Positions 51,418-59,966 of a stretch of 64,000 bases of DNA are shown here, piece by piece. Made by a program: the position numbers and the translations under genes. The stretch covers positions 18,894-82,893 of the forward strand of contig CAYXDC010000007.1 of assembly GCA_964463505.1 (NCBI GenBank), read 5' to 3'. Under the pieces are notes generated by a model. The model ran no database searches and was not told where the DNA came from. It saw nothing but the letters and a program-made list of their open reading frames with translations. Within the stretch, counting starts at the first letter, position 1. The number at the start of each line of letters is the position of its first letter. The DNA is from JAJZSS01 sp964463505. GTDB taxonomy: Bacteria; Chloroflexota; Anaerolineae; Anaerolineales; UBA4823.

Positions 51418-51996
51418 ATGAACAAGATCAAACACATCGTTATTGTGACCCTGGTAATGCTGGCAATCCTGGCCGCGCCACTCACCAGTCCGGTAAAGGT
51501 CGCAGTAGCCCAAGATTGCGCGGTTCGTCATACCGTTGCTGCTGGTGAAACGCTCTCGTCCATCGCTTTGAAATACGATGTCGAGTGGACAGCGATTGCC
51601 ACAGCCAATAGCCTGAAGGAGCCGTATGCAATCTTTGTCGGGCAGGTATTGTGCATACCTGCCAGCGCAACGACAACCACCACGACTGGTACCACCACAA
51701 CCAGCACCACCAAGAAACCAACTTTCACGGTCTCAGTTGCAGGCACACGTTTGTATGTGGAAACGAGCAATTTCACCAAGAAAGCAGTTTACTTTGTTAA
51801 AATCGGCAGTGGTCCTGCTCGAGTAGCAGAGTATGTCAAACTCGGACGCTTACTGGTCCGTAAAGACACCACGGCTACAGCCTCCTACCGGATCATAAAG
51901 AAATATCAAGATGCGAGCATCCTGACGGTCTGCCTCAAGAACGTGCGTAGTGATGAATTGCAGTGTAAGACGATATTCAATCCGAACGCACCTTAA
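51418..51996 (+). CDS. Exported LysM protein
   Basis: A 192-residue protein with a signal peptide (IVIVTLVMLAILAAPLTSP, cleavage near AVAQ), one LysM domain at about 34-81 (CAVRHTVAAGETLSSIALKY ... IFVGQVLCIP) bracketed by two cysteines, a Thr-rich linker (about 84-100), and a C-terminal domain of about 90 residues (FTVSVAGTRLYVETSNFTKK) with a Cys pair. The LysM should hold it on the cell wall glycan. The C-terminal domain is unassigned. A terminator follows at once. Confidence 0.88.
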   Translation: MNKIKHIVIVTLVMLAILAAPLTSPVKVAVAQDCAVRHTVAAGETLSSIALKYDVEWTAIATANSLKEPYAIFVGQVLCIPASATTTTTTGTTTTSTTKKPTFTVSVAGTRLYVETSNFTKKAVYFVKIGSGPARVAEYVKLGRLLVRKDTTATASYRIIKKYQDASILTVCLKNVRSDELQCKTIFNPNAP

Positions 51997-52025
51997 ATCT
52001 GTAAGAACAGCAGAAGTTACACGAT

Positions 52026-52055
52026 ACGCCCTGGAAAAACCAGGGCGTTTTTTTC
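52026..52055 (+). terminator. Intrinsic terminator after the LysM gene
   Basis: ACGCCCTGG-AAAAA-CCAGGGCGT forms a perfect 9-bp stem followed by a long T-run. Confidence 0.92.
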
Positions 52056-52143
52056 TAATAGGACTTGCACACCTGGTTGGACTATTTTTCGCGGAACTGC
52101 ATAACTGCTATCTATGGGATATGTGGTGTTGAAATTCCAGGCT

Positions 52144-52262
52144 TATAATGAGGCAAATAAACTAAGTAATTCGCTACCAGCGAATTACATGAGTAAAACG
52201 CCTGGAAACAAGTCAGGTTTGGCAAAGTTTCTTTTGGCGTTTTACTTAAATGGAGACCTGTT
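52144..52262 (+). promoter_or_regulatory. Promoter and structured leader of the M24-like gene
   Basis: TATAAT (52144-52149) is followed by a perfect palindrome GTAATTCGCT-ACC-AGCGAATTAC (52166-52188), then a second perfect inverted repeat GTAAAACGCC ... GGCGTTTTAC (52193-52202 with 52236-52245) enclosing 33 nt. The ribosome site GGAGA follows. No T-run follows either hairpin. The first may be an operator; the second an RNA element. The -35 is weak. Confidence 0.5.
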
Positions 52263-53354
52263 ATGCTGGAATTTAACCTAAAACAAAACCGTTTAAGGAA
52301 CCTGCTCGAACAGAATCAACTGGATGGCATACTCTTGCGCAGAGTAAGCAGCTTTGCCTGGGCAACTTGCGGGGCGGCAGCCTATGTTAATGCAGCCACT
52401 TCCACGGCCACGGCAGCGCTGCTGGTCACCCACGCGCAGCGATATTTGATCACGGACAATATCGAAGCTCCCCGCTTTGAGAAAGAAGAAAAACTTCGCG
52501 CTCAAGGCTGGGAATTTTTAGTGATTCCCTGGCATACGCAAGAAAATGCAATTGGAAAGCTTGCCGCAGGAAGGAAGATTGGCTCTGATCTGCCCTTAAG
52601 CGATGAATTCGATCTACGCGACGCGCTCCACCATCTACGGGCTCAATTTACCCCCGATGAAACTGTCCGCTTTCGTATGTTGGGTCATCTGTGCGCGGCA
52701 GCTATGCAAGCGGCAGTGAACAGAGTGAAACCGGGCATGACAGAACATGAAATCGCCGGCGTCCTGGCTCATGAAGCGGAGCATCGTGGCGTTCAGGCAG
52801 TGGTGAATCTGGTTGCCAGTGACGAGCGTATCTATGCGTTTCGTCATCCACTACCCAGCTTGAAGAAATTGGAGAAATATGCCCTGCTGGTCTTGTGTGG
52901 GCGTCGCGGCGGGCTGGTGTGCTCGCTCAGCCGCCTGGTCCATTTTGGCAGCCTCTCTACCGATCTGCAAGATAAAGCGCGTGCAACTGCAGGTGTGGAT
53001 GCGGCTTTCCATGTGACCACTCGTCCGGGAAAAACGTTAGACGCTGTACTGAGTGCGGCGATTCAGGCATATGCGGATTATGGCTATGCAGATGAATGGC
53101 TCTTACACCACCAGGGCGGCGTGGCAGGCTATGAACCACGTGAGATTTTGGCGCGGCCCGGATGCCAGGAGCTGATCGCGCTGGGGCAGGCCTGCGCCTG
53201 GAATCCCTCCATTACCGGAACAAAGTCCGAAGACTCTTTACTGGTCGGTGAAAAGGGGAATGAGGTCGTGACGGAAATTTCTGGTTGGCCGAATTATGAG
53301 GTCGAATATAATGGGCAGGTCGTGCGGCGTCCGGCAATTCTGGAAATAAATTAG
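52263..53354 (+). CDS. M24-fold (aminopeptidase P-like) protein with degenerate metal site
   Basis: A 363-residue protein with the creatinase N-terminal domain (MLEFNLKQNRLRNLLEQNQL) and an M24 pita-bread domain (RFRMLGHLCAAAMQAAVNRV, GMTEHEIAGVLAHEAEHRG). In active M24 peptidases two Asp ligands lie in a DxGA...D motif; the matching stretch here is LVLCGRRGGLVCSLSRLVHF, with neither Asp. A His in WLLHHQGGVAGYE and a Glu in KSEDSLLV remain. So metal-dependent peptidase activity is doubtful, and a creatinase-like metal-free role or binding role is possible. GGAGA sets the start. The last 4 bp overlap convergent aroQ. Confidence 0.82.
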   Translation: MLEFNLKQNRLRNLLEQNQLDGILLRRVSSFAWATCGAAAYVNAATSTATAALLVTHAQRYLITDNIEAPRFEKEEKLRAQGWEFLVIPWHTQENAIGKLAAGRKIGSDLPLSDEFDLRDALHHLRAQFTPDETVRFRMLGHLCAAAMQAAVNRVKPGMTEHEIAGVLAHEAEHRGVQAVVNLVASDERIYAFRHPLPSLKKLEKYALLVLCGRRGGLVCSLSRLVHFGSLSTDLQDKARATAGVDAAFHVTTRPGKTLDAVLSAAIQAYADYGYADEWLLHHQGGVAGYEPREILARPGCQELIALGQACAWNPSITGTKSEDSLLVGEKGNEVVTEISGWPNYEVEYNGQVVRRPAILEIN

Positions 53355-53800
53355 CCTTCGCCAGGGCGTTCCAAATATTTAACCAAAGCCTGTAATCCAA
53401 GCTCATAGGAGTGCGCGCCGAATCCACTGATCGTCCCAATACAAACTGGGGCGATCAGGGATTTTTGGCGGAATCCTTCGCGCTTGAAGATATTGGAGAG
53501 ATGAACTTCAACGGTTGGCAGGCCGATGGCGGCGATGGCGTCGCGCAGGGCAACCGAGGTATGCGTGTAGCCTGCTGGATTGAAAACGATGCCGGCAGCC
53601 CATGTCCGGGCATCGTGCAAAATATCAATCAGCTGGCCTTCACTGTTGGATTGGCGCGCAAGGATGTTTACCCTCAGCTCGTCTCCCATCCGGGTGAGTG
53701 AGGCATTGATCTGGTCCAGGGTTTGACTTCCATAGATGGCGGGCTCACGCTGGCCCAGCAGGTTGAGATTGGGACCATGTAGAATTAATAGAGTGTGCAT
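53351..53800 (-). CDS. aroQ: Type II 3-dehydroquinate dehydratase
   Basis: Third shikimate step, dehydration of 3-dehydroquinate. The 149 residues are typical of the type II dodecameric enzyme: LLILHGPNLNLLGQREPAIY (including the catalytic Tyr), the flexible loop with RQSNSEGQLID, FNPAGYTHTSVALRDAI (catalytic His) and VEVHLSNIFKREGFRQKSL. It is the last gene of the aromatic operon; its start overlaps the end of the aroKB fusion. No terminator is visible after it, as it runs tail-to-tail into the M24-like gene. Confidence 0.97.
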   Translation of the reverse strand: MHTLLILHGPNLNLLGQREPAIYGSQTLDQINASLTRMGDELRVNILARQSNSEGQLIDILHDARTWAAGIVFNPAGYTHTSVALRDAIAAIGLPTVEVHLSNIFKREGFRQKSLIAPVCIGTISGFGAHSYELGLQALVKYLERPGEG

Positions 53801-55377
53801 ATCTCTGCCTCATCAATTTCGACGCCATATGTCATGGATCCGATCTTTTGGGGAAGAACAAAGCGGTGAGCGCCTGCGGCGCGTTTCTTATCCTTGCGCA
53901 GCGTTACGAGTATATTTTGGGCTGGAATAGACGTCAGCAGGTTAACCGGCAGCGAGAAACGCGTAAGCGTTTGTGTGATTTGTTCTACCAGGCCTGGTTC
54001 GGCAATATTACGTCGTTGGGCCAGGCGGGCGGCAGCAGCAATACCGGAAGCGATGGCTTCGCCATGCCGCACACGATAGCCAGATGCAGCTTCAATGGCA
54101 TGCCCCAGGGTGTGCCCAAGATTTAAGACCGCCCGTAAACCCTCTTCAAAGGGATCTGCCTGGATGACCTTAATCTTTACAGAGATGGCGCGCGCAATCA
54201 CCTCGGGTAATGCGCCCATCACTGGCGCGGGTCCGGCGCTGCACAGTGAAAATAGTTCTTCGTCTCCGATGATGGCGGCTTTGATCACCTCGGCCATGCC
54301 GTTGTTAAATTCTGCCTGCGGCAAGCTGCCCAGGAAATCGGGATCGATCAGCACCAGGCGCGGGGGGTGGAATGCCCCCACGATATTCTTGCCATTCATC
54401 AGATCCAGGCCTGTTTTGCCGCCAATGCTGGCATCTACCATACCTAGCAAACTGGTCGGTAAAGCTACCCACGGGATGCCGCGCATATAGGCAGCGGCTG
54501 CATAGCCGCCCAGATCGGTGGTAACCCCACCTCCCAGCGCGGCCAGCGTACTGCGCCTCTCGATGCCGTTTTCAAGCATATCTTGCCAGATTTGGGTGGC
54601 AGTTGCGATTGTTTTAGCTTGTTCACCTGCCGGAAATCTTAAATCTACTGCCTTGAAACCTGCTTGGATCAGGCTTTTGTGGATCGAGCCAGCGTGCAAT
54701 GGCGCTACATGCTCATCCGCCAGCAGGGCAACCGGCTCATGCAGCCTGTGAGCAGCCAAGATTGCACCAGTTTGATCACTCAAACCGGAGCGAATCAGGA
54801 CCTCGTAGGGCATGCCCATGCCGCGCACATGAAAGCGACCGAGTTTAATCTGCGTTAATTCGACCAGTTCCTCTGGGGTGCGTTTACCGGCGGTGACTGC
54901 CGCCGGAAAGGAGGCGTAATGGGCAGCGCGTTGCTCAAGTAAGGTCGATAACCGGTGAGCTGAATGCGATAAAGGCGCGTCGCTGCCCGGTAATTCACTC
55001 AGCAGTGGCCGGATGGTAGAACCTTTCTGGAAACGTTCCAGCAGCACCTCTTGGGGTGTGTCGATATAAATCACCTGCCCATGCTTTTCGACCATACGAC
55101 GGTTATCCGCAGCTAGGAGGCTTCCGCCTCCCAGGGCGATCACTGCAGGGCCTGCCTGTACAAGCCTGTCTAACATTTCGCTCTCGTGCTGCCGGAAACC
55201 CTCTTCTCCCTCATCTTGAAAGATTTGTGGGATCAGGTGGCTGGTGCGTTTCTCGATCTCGTGATCCAAATCAATGAATGGTAAGTCAAGGGCAGCCGCC
55301 AGCAGCGCCCCGGTAGTTGACTTTCCCGAGAAGGGAGGCCCGTACAGGTAGATCTGCTCGTCAAAGGGATTAGACAT
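53785..55377 (-). CDS. aroKB: Bifunctional shikimate kinase / 3-dehydroquinate synthase fusion
   Basis: A 530-residue fusion of two shikimate enzymes. Residues about 1-165 are shikimate kinase: Walker A GPPFSGKSTTG, FIDLDHEIEKRTS, VIALGGGSLLAADNRR and STIRPLLSEL. Residues about 175-530 are 3-dehydroquinate synthase: ALGGGVTTDLGGYAAAAYMR, TSLLGMVDASIGGKTGLDLM, KNIVGAFHPP, NLGHTLGHAIEAASGY and HGEAIASG. The start MSNPFDEQIY (ATG 55377) lies 8 bp inside the aroC end; an upstream extension overlaps aroC further and is not credible. Steps 2 and 5 of the pathway are thus on one chain. Confidence 0.95.
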   Translation of the reverse strand: MSNPFDEQIYLYGPPFSGKSTTGALLAAALDLPFIDLDHEIEKRTSHLIPQIFQDEGEEGFRQHESEMLDRLVQAGPAVIALGGGSLLAADNRRMVEKHGQVIYIDTPQEVLLERFQKGSTIRPLLSELPGSDAPLSHSAHRLSTLLEQRAAHYASFPAAVTAGKRTPEELVELTQIKLGRFHVRGMGMPYEVLIRSGLSDQTGAILAAHRLHEPVALLADEHVAPLHAGSIHKSLIQAGFKAVDLRFPAGEQAKTIATATQIWQDMLENGIERRSTLAALGGGVTTDLGGYAAAAYMRGIPWVALPTSLLGMVDASIGGKTGLDLMNGKNIVGAFHPPRLVLIDPDFLGSLPQAEFNNGMAEVIKAAIIGDEELFSLCSAGPAPVMGALPEVIARAISVKIKVIQADPFEEGLRAVLNLGHTLGHAIEAASGYRVRHGEAIASGIAAAARLAQRRNIAEPGLVEQITQTLTRFSLPVNLLTSIPAQNILVTLRKDKKRAAGAHRFVLPQKIGSMTYGVEIDEAEICTLY

Positions 55378-56557
55378 GCTCAGCTTCGTCTCCCCACCAG
55401 GTGTGCTCACCCCCGTCCAGATGCAAGTCCGAGAGCTGTGCAGCAGGCAGGCGGGCAAAACGTTCGCGCAGGGTATTCATATCGTCGCCGCCCAATTTCT
55501 CCAACAGGGCGTCGGCCAGCACAAAAGCCACCATGGCTTCCAGGATAGGCACGGCGCGTGGCACCGGGCAAAAGTCCGAACGCTCATAGCGGGTAGGCGT
55601 TTGTTCACCGCTGGCCAGGTCTACGGTAGCCTGTGGTGTAAGGGTCGTAGCAATGGGTTTCATGGCTGCGCGCAGGATCAGGGGTTCTCCGGTGGAAATC
55701 CCGCCTTCCACGCCACCCGCACGGTGAGAGCGGCGAGTAAGCTTATCTCCCTGGAGATAGATTGAATCCTGGGCCTGGGTGCCTGGCAGGCGTGCGTTCG
55801 CAAAGGCTTCGCCAATCTCCACACCTTTGATAGCCTGGACGCTGAGAATTGCAGCTCCCAGACGCGCCTCCAGGCGGCGATCCCAATGCACATGCGATCC
55901 CAGGCCGGGTGGCAGGCCCAGGGCGATGACCTCGACCAGTCCACCTAGCGTATCGCGCTGGTGGATGATCTGTTCAATCTGGTCGATCATTTTTTGGGAC
56001 GCGCCTGGCTCCGGGCAGCGCACGGGGCTGCCTTCTGCGCCCTGGATACGCTCCTCGAAAGACAGCTGGCTGAGATCAGCTACTACCGGGCCAATGGCGC
56101 TCACATACCCGCCGACCTGAATGCCGAATTGGGCTAACAAATGTTTACAGATAGCGCCGGCAGCCACGCGCGCAGCAGTTTCGCGGGCCGAGGCTCTTTC
56201 TAACCCGGGCCGTAAATCCGTGTAGCCATATTTCAGGGCTGCGGCGAGATCGACATGCCCGGGACGGGGTGTGGTGAAGGCTGCAATGGGCTTATCTTTC
56301 CAGCGAGTATAATCGCGATTGTGAATGAGGATTCCCACAGGCGCTCCGATGGTCTTACCTTCCATCACGCCGCTGATGATCTGGGCGCGATCACGCTCGA
56401 TCTTCATGCGCGGGCCGGCTCCATAGCCGGTCTGGCGGCGCAGCAAATCCTGGTCAATCACTTCTGCACTCAGCGATAAGCCGGCAGGCATGCCTTCTAA
56501 AATCATCAGCAGGCCTGGTCCATGCGATTCCCCGGCGGTCAGAAAGCGTAAATTCAT
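55370..56557 (-). CDS. aroC: Chorismate synthase
   Basis: Forms chorismate from EPSP using reduced FMN. The 395 residues show the family motifs: GESHGPGLLMILEGMPAGL near the N-terminus, RRQTGYGAGPRMKIERDRA, ISGVMEGKTIGAPVG, RPGHVDLAAALKYG, RASARETAARVAAGAICK, GLPPGLGSHVHWDRRLEA, RAGGVEGGISTGEPLILRAA and the late FCPVPRAVPILEAMVAFVLA. The Shine-Dalgarno overlaps the preceding aminotransferase gene, whose stop overlaps this start by 4 bp. Confidence 0.97.
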   Translation of the reverse strand: MNLRFLTAGESHGPGLLMILEGMPAGLSLSAEVIDQDLLRRQTGYGAGPRMKIERDRAQIISGVMEGKTIGAPVGILIHNRDYTRWKDKPIAAFTTPRPGHVDLAAALKYGYTDLRPGLERASARETAARVAAGAICKHLLAQFGIQVGGYVSAIGPVVADLSQLSFEERIQGAEGSPVRCPEPGASQKMIDQIEQIIHQRDTLGGLVEVIALGLPPGLGSHVHWDRRLEARLGAAILSVQAIKGVEIGEAFANARLPGTQAQDSIYLQGDKLTRRSHRAGGVEGGISTGEPLILRAAMKPIATTLTPQATVDLASGEQTPTRYERSDFCPVPRAVPILEAMVAFVLADALLEKLGGDDMNTLRERFARLPAAQLSDLHLDGGEHTWWGDEAEHV

Positions 56558-57720
56558 GAGGCGAATTCCTTTTCCATGCGTTGCATGGCTGCGGAGATTT
56601 CATCGAGTGGGGCGGTTAGAGCCAGGCGAACATACCCTTCGCCATACTGTCCGAAGACAGTTCCAGGGGTCAGGCTCACCCCACACTGCTCCAACAGCTG
56701 ATCACAGAAGCTACGCGCAGGTAACTCATCTGGCGTGGCGAACCACACGTAAAGCGAGGCGTGCGGCAGGCAAAATTTCAAACCTGATCTTTCCAGAGCT
56801 TGCGCCACACGATCACGGCGCGCCTGATAGACCAGATTGCGCTCAGCAATCCAGCTCTGATCTCCGGTCATCGCCTCCACTGCAGCCTGCAGGATGGGTA
56901 AAAAGTGGCTGCTATCCACATTCGTTTTTAGTTGGTACAGGCAGCGCAGCGCATCAGCCTGACCGACTGCAGCGGCCACCCGCCACCCTGCCATGTTGTG
57001 AGATTTGGAGAGCGTGTTGAATTCGATGGCTACTTCTCTGGCCCCGGCGACTTCAAGCAAGCCTGGGGCGCGGTAGCCGTCAAACGTTACTTGCGTGTAG
57101 GCGGCGTCGTGACATAACAGGATATCATAGGATTTGGCAAAGTCTACCGCTTTCTGGAAGAACTCCAGACTGGCGGTCGCCGCCGTGGGATTGTTGGGAT
57201 AATTCAGCCATAAGAGCTTGGCGTTGCGCGCAATATCAGCCGGGATATCCGCCAGGCGTGGCAGGTAATTGTTTTCGGCCAACAGCGGCATCCGGTACAC
57301 CTCGCCGCCAGCAATCTGCGCTCCCCGCGAATAAGTGATATACCCCGGGTCTGGCACGAGGACAATATCTCCAGGGTTGATCAGGGCTTGCTGCAGATTG
57401 AAGATGCCCTCTTTAGACCCGATCAGGGGAACAATCTCGTGCTCGACATCCAGCTCAATCCCATGCAAGCGCCGGTACATGTCAGCCCACGCCAGGCGCA
57501 AAGCCTCAGGCCCGGCATGCGCCTGGTAACCGTGTGTATCAGGGCGGGAGGCGTACTCAGTCAGGCGCTCTATGACTGCTTGAGGAGGTGGCAAATCGGG
57601 CGAGCCAACATCCAGGCGAATGATTTGCTTACCAGAGGCGCTCAGGCGGGCTATTTTTGCATCCAAATCGGCAAAATAATGGCTGCTGATGGGTGCGAGC
57701 CGGTTGGCAGGTTGGGTCAT
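56554..57720 (-). CDS. Class I/II aminotransferase of the aromatic operon (DapL-like)
   Basis: A 388-residue PLP enzyme. Motifs: RLDVGSPDLPPPQAVIERL, GYQAHAGPEALRLAWAD, LIGSKEGIFNLQQALINPGD, PDPGYITYSRGAQIAGGEVY, LNYPNNPTAATAS, and the Schiff-base motif FNTLSKSHNMAGWRVAAAVG. By sequence it looks like the LL-diaminopimelate or alanine aminotransferase group. Its place between aroE and aroC, in an operon ending the tyrosine route, makes transamination of 4-hydroxyphenylpyruvate (or prephenate) the most likely job. That assignment is inference from context. Confidence 0.87.
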   Translation of the reverse strand: MTQPANRLAPISSHYFADLDAKIARLSASGKQIIRLDVGSPDLPPPQAVIERLTEYASRPDTHGYQAHAGPEALRLAWADMYRRLHGIELDVEHEIVPLIGSKEGIFNLQQALINPGDIVLVPDPGYITYSRGAQIAGGEVYRMPLLAENNYLPRLADIPADIARNAKLLWLNYPNNPTAATASLEFFQKAVDFAKSYDILLCHDAAYTQVTFDGYRAPGLLEVAGAREVAIEFNTLSKSHNMAGWRVAAAVGQADALRCLYQLKTNVDSSHFLPILQAAVEAMTGDQSWIAERNLVYQARRDRVAQALERSGLKFCLPHASLYVWFATPDELPARSFCDQLLEQCGVSLTPGTVFGQYGEGYVRLALTAPLDEISAAMQRMEKEFAS

Positions 57721-57732
57721 ATACGCTCCGAG

Positions 57733-58626
57733 CTAGGTATCGATGCTGGCCAGGTTCAGCCCCACGGCCTGGTAAAGTGGCTCCAGCGGGGGTTGGATAC
57801 CGGTCCAGATGCTGAATGATCGTGCAGCCTGCTCCACCAGCATCCCCAGACCATTAATGGCAGGCAATCCTTGGCGCCTGGCTTCGTGCAGCAGTTGTGT
57901 CTCGGCTGGATTATAAATCATGTCGTACACCAGGCAGCCCTGCGGCAAAGGAATTTCCAGGGGCCAGGGAGATTGCTCCGTATTAGGGTGCATACCAACC
58001 GGGGTTGTATTCACAAAAATTTCGGGGGAGATTTGGCGCTGGATAAAATCTGGATCATAGTTCAGCGCCTCAATTGGTGTAGTTACGGCGGGAGAGCGGT
58101 TAAGATGTTCAGCCAGGTGAATGGCTTGTTCTATACGACGTGCGGCAATGGTTACAGGGTGCCCTGCCTGTGCAAGGGCAAAAGCCGCGGCCCGGGCTGA
58201 GCCACCGGCGCCCAATATGAGACAGCGTTTTGGCTTGCCGGGGGTCAATAAATTCAGCCGGCTCAGATGGTCGAGAAAGCCCTGTACATCGGTGTTGTCA
58301 CCAACTATTTGATTATTTTGAAGCGAGAGCGTATTGACAGCCCCTACCGCCTGGGCAGTGCCGGAGAGTCTATCCACCCAGCTCAAGGCGCGTTCTTTAT
58401 GGGGTACGGTGACATTCAAGCCATGCAGGGTTGCATCGCGTAGTTTATCCAATATGGCATTCTGGATTTGCTCGTGAGTTGTGGCCGGGTCGATGGGATA
58501 GAGCCTGTACTCCCCGTGCAGTCCTGTCGCCTGAAATGCAGCCTGGTGGATGCGGGGCGATAGGCTGTGCGCCACGGGCCAGCCGATCAAGCCAAAACGG
58601 AACGCATGAACTGAGCTCGTGTTCAT
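57733..58626 (-). CDS. aroE: Shikimate dehydrogenase
   Basis: Reduces 3-dehydroshikimate to shikimate with NADPH. The 297-residue chain has GLIGWPVAHSLSPRIHQAAF (substrate Ser pair), LHGLNVTVPHKERALSWVD (catalytic Lys), NTLSLQNNQIVGDNTDVQGF, NADP motif LILGAGGSARAAAFALAQAG, NTTPVGMHPN, VYDMIYNPAETQLL and GLGMLVEQAARSFSIWTG. The start is a 4-bp overlap with the aroA stop; the stop is 12 bp before the aminotransferase gene. Confidence 0.96.
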   Translation of the reverse strand: MNTSSVHAFRFGLIGWPVAHSLSPRIHQAAFQATGLHGEYRLYPIDPATTHEQIQNAILDKLRDATLHGLNVTVPHKERALSWVDRLSGTAQAVGAVNTLSLQNNQIVGDNTDVQGFLDHLSRLNLLTPGKPKRCLILGAGGSARAAAFALAQAGHPVTIAARRIEQAIHLAEHLNRSPAVTTPIEALNYDPDFIQRQISPEIFVNTTPVGMHPNTEQSPWPLEIPLPQGCLVYDMIYNPAETQLLHEARRQGLPAINGLGMLVEQAARSFSIWTGIQPPLEPLYQAVGLNLASIDT

Positions 58627-59966
58627 GTACTGATAACCACCTGCGCGCCCAGTTCTTGAAGGGCTGCGCTGAAACCAGGCAGGGACTCAGAGATAATCTC
58701 AGCACCCTCCACAGTGACCGGTTCTTTGGCTGCCAGCCCTGAAATGGCCAATGCCATCGCCATGCGGTGATCACCCTGCGCGTTTGCCTGACCGCCGGTT
58801 AATGCAGCCTGCCCGCGCACGTCAAAACCATCTGCTTGTTCATCGATCCCTGCTCCCAGGTGCGCTAGTTCTTCCAGGGCATGAATGCGATCACTCTCTT
58901 TGGCGCGCAGCTCGCTGGCATCGCGAACTTCGGTTTTCCCTTCGGCATATGCGGCAGCAACGGCAAAAGCAGGAAATTCGTCGATCATGCGCACGACCGT
59001 ATCCCCCGATACACTCTGACCGTGCAGCTCAGAGTGGCGCACCCGCAAATTGCCGCTGGGTTCCCACTCGTTCGCAGCACCCATCTCGACCTGGATATCT
59101 GCACCCATGCTGAGTAGCACGTCGAGCATACCTGTCCTCCCCGGATTCAAGAGCACGTGCTCAATGAGTATATCTGAGCCCGGCGTGATCAGGGCGGCTA
59201 CGATGAAAAATGCCGCAGCCGAGATATCCCCAGGCAGGCTGAGATGCAAGGGTTGCAGATCGCAATCGCAGGGGACTATGCGGGTGAGGCTTTTTGTAGT
59301 TCCGTCCATGCCAGCTATGGCGAGCTGGGTCTGTTGGACGCTGGCGCCCATCAGGCTCAGCATGCGTTCGGAGTGATCGCGGGAGGCAGCTGGTTCTACC
59401 ACCTCGGTGGGGGCGTCTCCGGCCAGCCCCGCCAAGAGCAGGCAGGACTTCACCTGGGCGCTGGCAATGCTCAATTCATGGCGCATGCCGGTAAGCTTGC
59501 GTAAGGAGAGACGGTTTGCCAGGTGTAGGGGGGCTGTAAATCCTGCTCTGGCCTCCACCGGTACACCCATTTGCTGCAGCGGCTCAACGATGCGGCGCAT
59601 CGGGCGGCGGCGTAAACCGGGGGAGCCATCTAAGATGCTCGGAATCCCCGAGGCGGCCAGCGCTCCCGCCAGCAAGCGCAGAGTTGTCGCCGAGTTGCCG
59701 CAATTTAGTGCCTCGGCAGGCGTGGTGAACCCACTTAAGCCTTTCCCTTCAAGGCGCAGGGTTTGACCATCCATCTGCCAGGCAATGCCCAGATCGGTTA
59801 GCGCCTCGAGCATGGCCCGCGTTACGCCTGCATTGAGGAAATTTTCGAATATGCTCTCGCCCTGCGCCAAGGCGGCGAATAAGGCTGCCCGGTGAGAAAG
59901 GGATTTATCGCCGGGTAAGCGCAGCGTACCGCGCAGGGGTTGTCCGGGGAACACGCTGAGTTTCAT
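58623..59966 (-). CDS. aroA: 3-phosphoshikimate 1-carboxyvinyltransferase (EPSP synthase)
   Basis: Transfers enolpyruvate from PEP to shikimate-3-phosphate; the glyphosate target. The 447 residues include LRLPGDKSLSHRAALFAALA, LNCGNSATTLRLLAGALAAS, the region SIASAQVKSCLLLAGL, LPGDISAAAFFIVAALITPG, DEFPAFAVAAAYAEGKTEVR, LRAKESDRIHAL and GDHRMAMALAISGL. The active-site motif NCGNSATT (in place of the common NAGTAMR) suggests a class II-type enzyme; glyphosate response was not assessed. It overlaps both neighbours by 4 bp. Confidence 0.97.
   Translation of the reverse strand: MKLSVFPGQPLRGTLRLPGDKSLSHRAALFAALAQGESIFENFLNAGVTRAMLEALTDLGIAWQMDGQTLRLEGKGLSGFTTPAEALNCGNSATTLRLLAGALAASGIPSILDGSPGLRRRPMRRIVEPLQQMGVPVEARAGFTAPLHLANRLSLRKLTGMRHELSIASAQVKSCLLLAGLAGDAPTEVVEPAASRDHSERMLSLMGASVQQTQLAIAGMDGTTKSLTRIVPCDCDLQPLHLSLPGDISAAAFFIVAALITPGSDILIEHVLLNPGRTGMLDVLLSMGADIQVEMGAANEWEPSGNLRVRHSELHGQSVSGDTVVRMIDEFPAFAVAAAYAEGKTEVRDASELRAKESDRIHALEELAHLGAGIDEQADGFDVRGQAALTGGQANAQGDHRMAMALAISGLAAKEPVTVEGAEIISESLPGFSAALQELGAQVVIST

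Noticed and set aside
52189..52281. 30-codon upstream frame overlapping the start of the M24-like gene
   Set aside because: Its ATG lies inside the palindrome and lacks a Shine-Dalgarno; without comparative data it is not distinguishable from chance.
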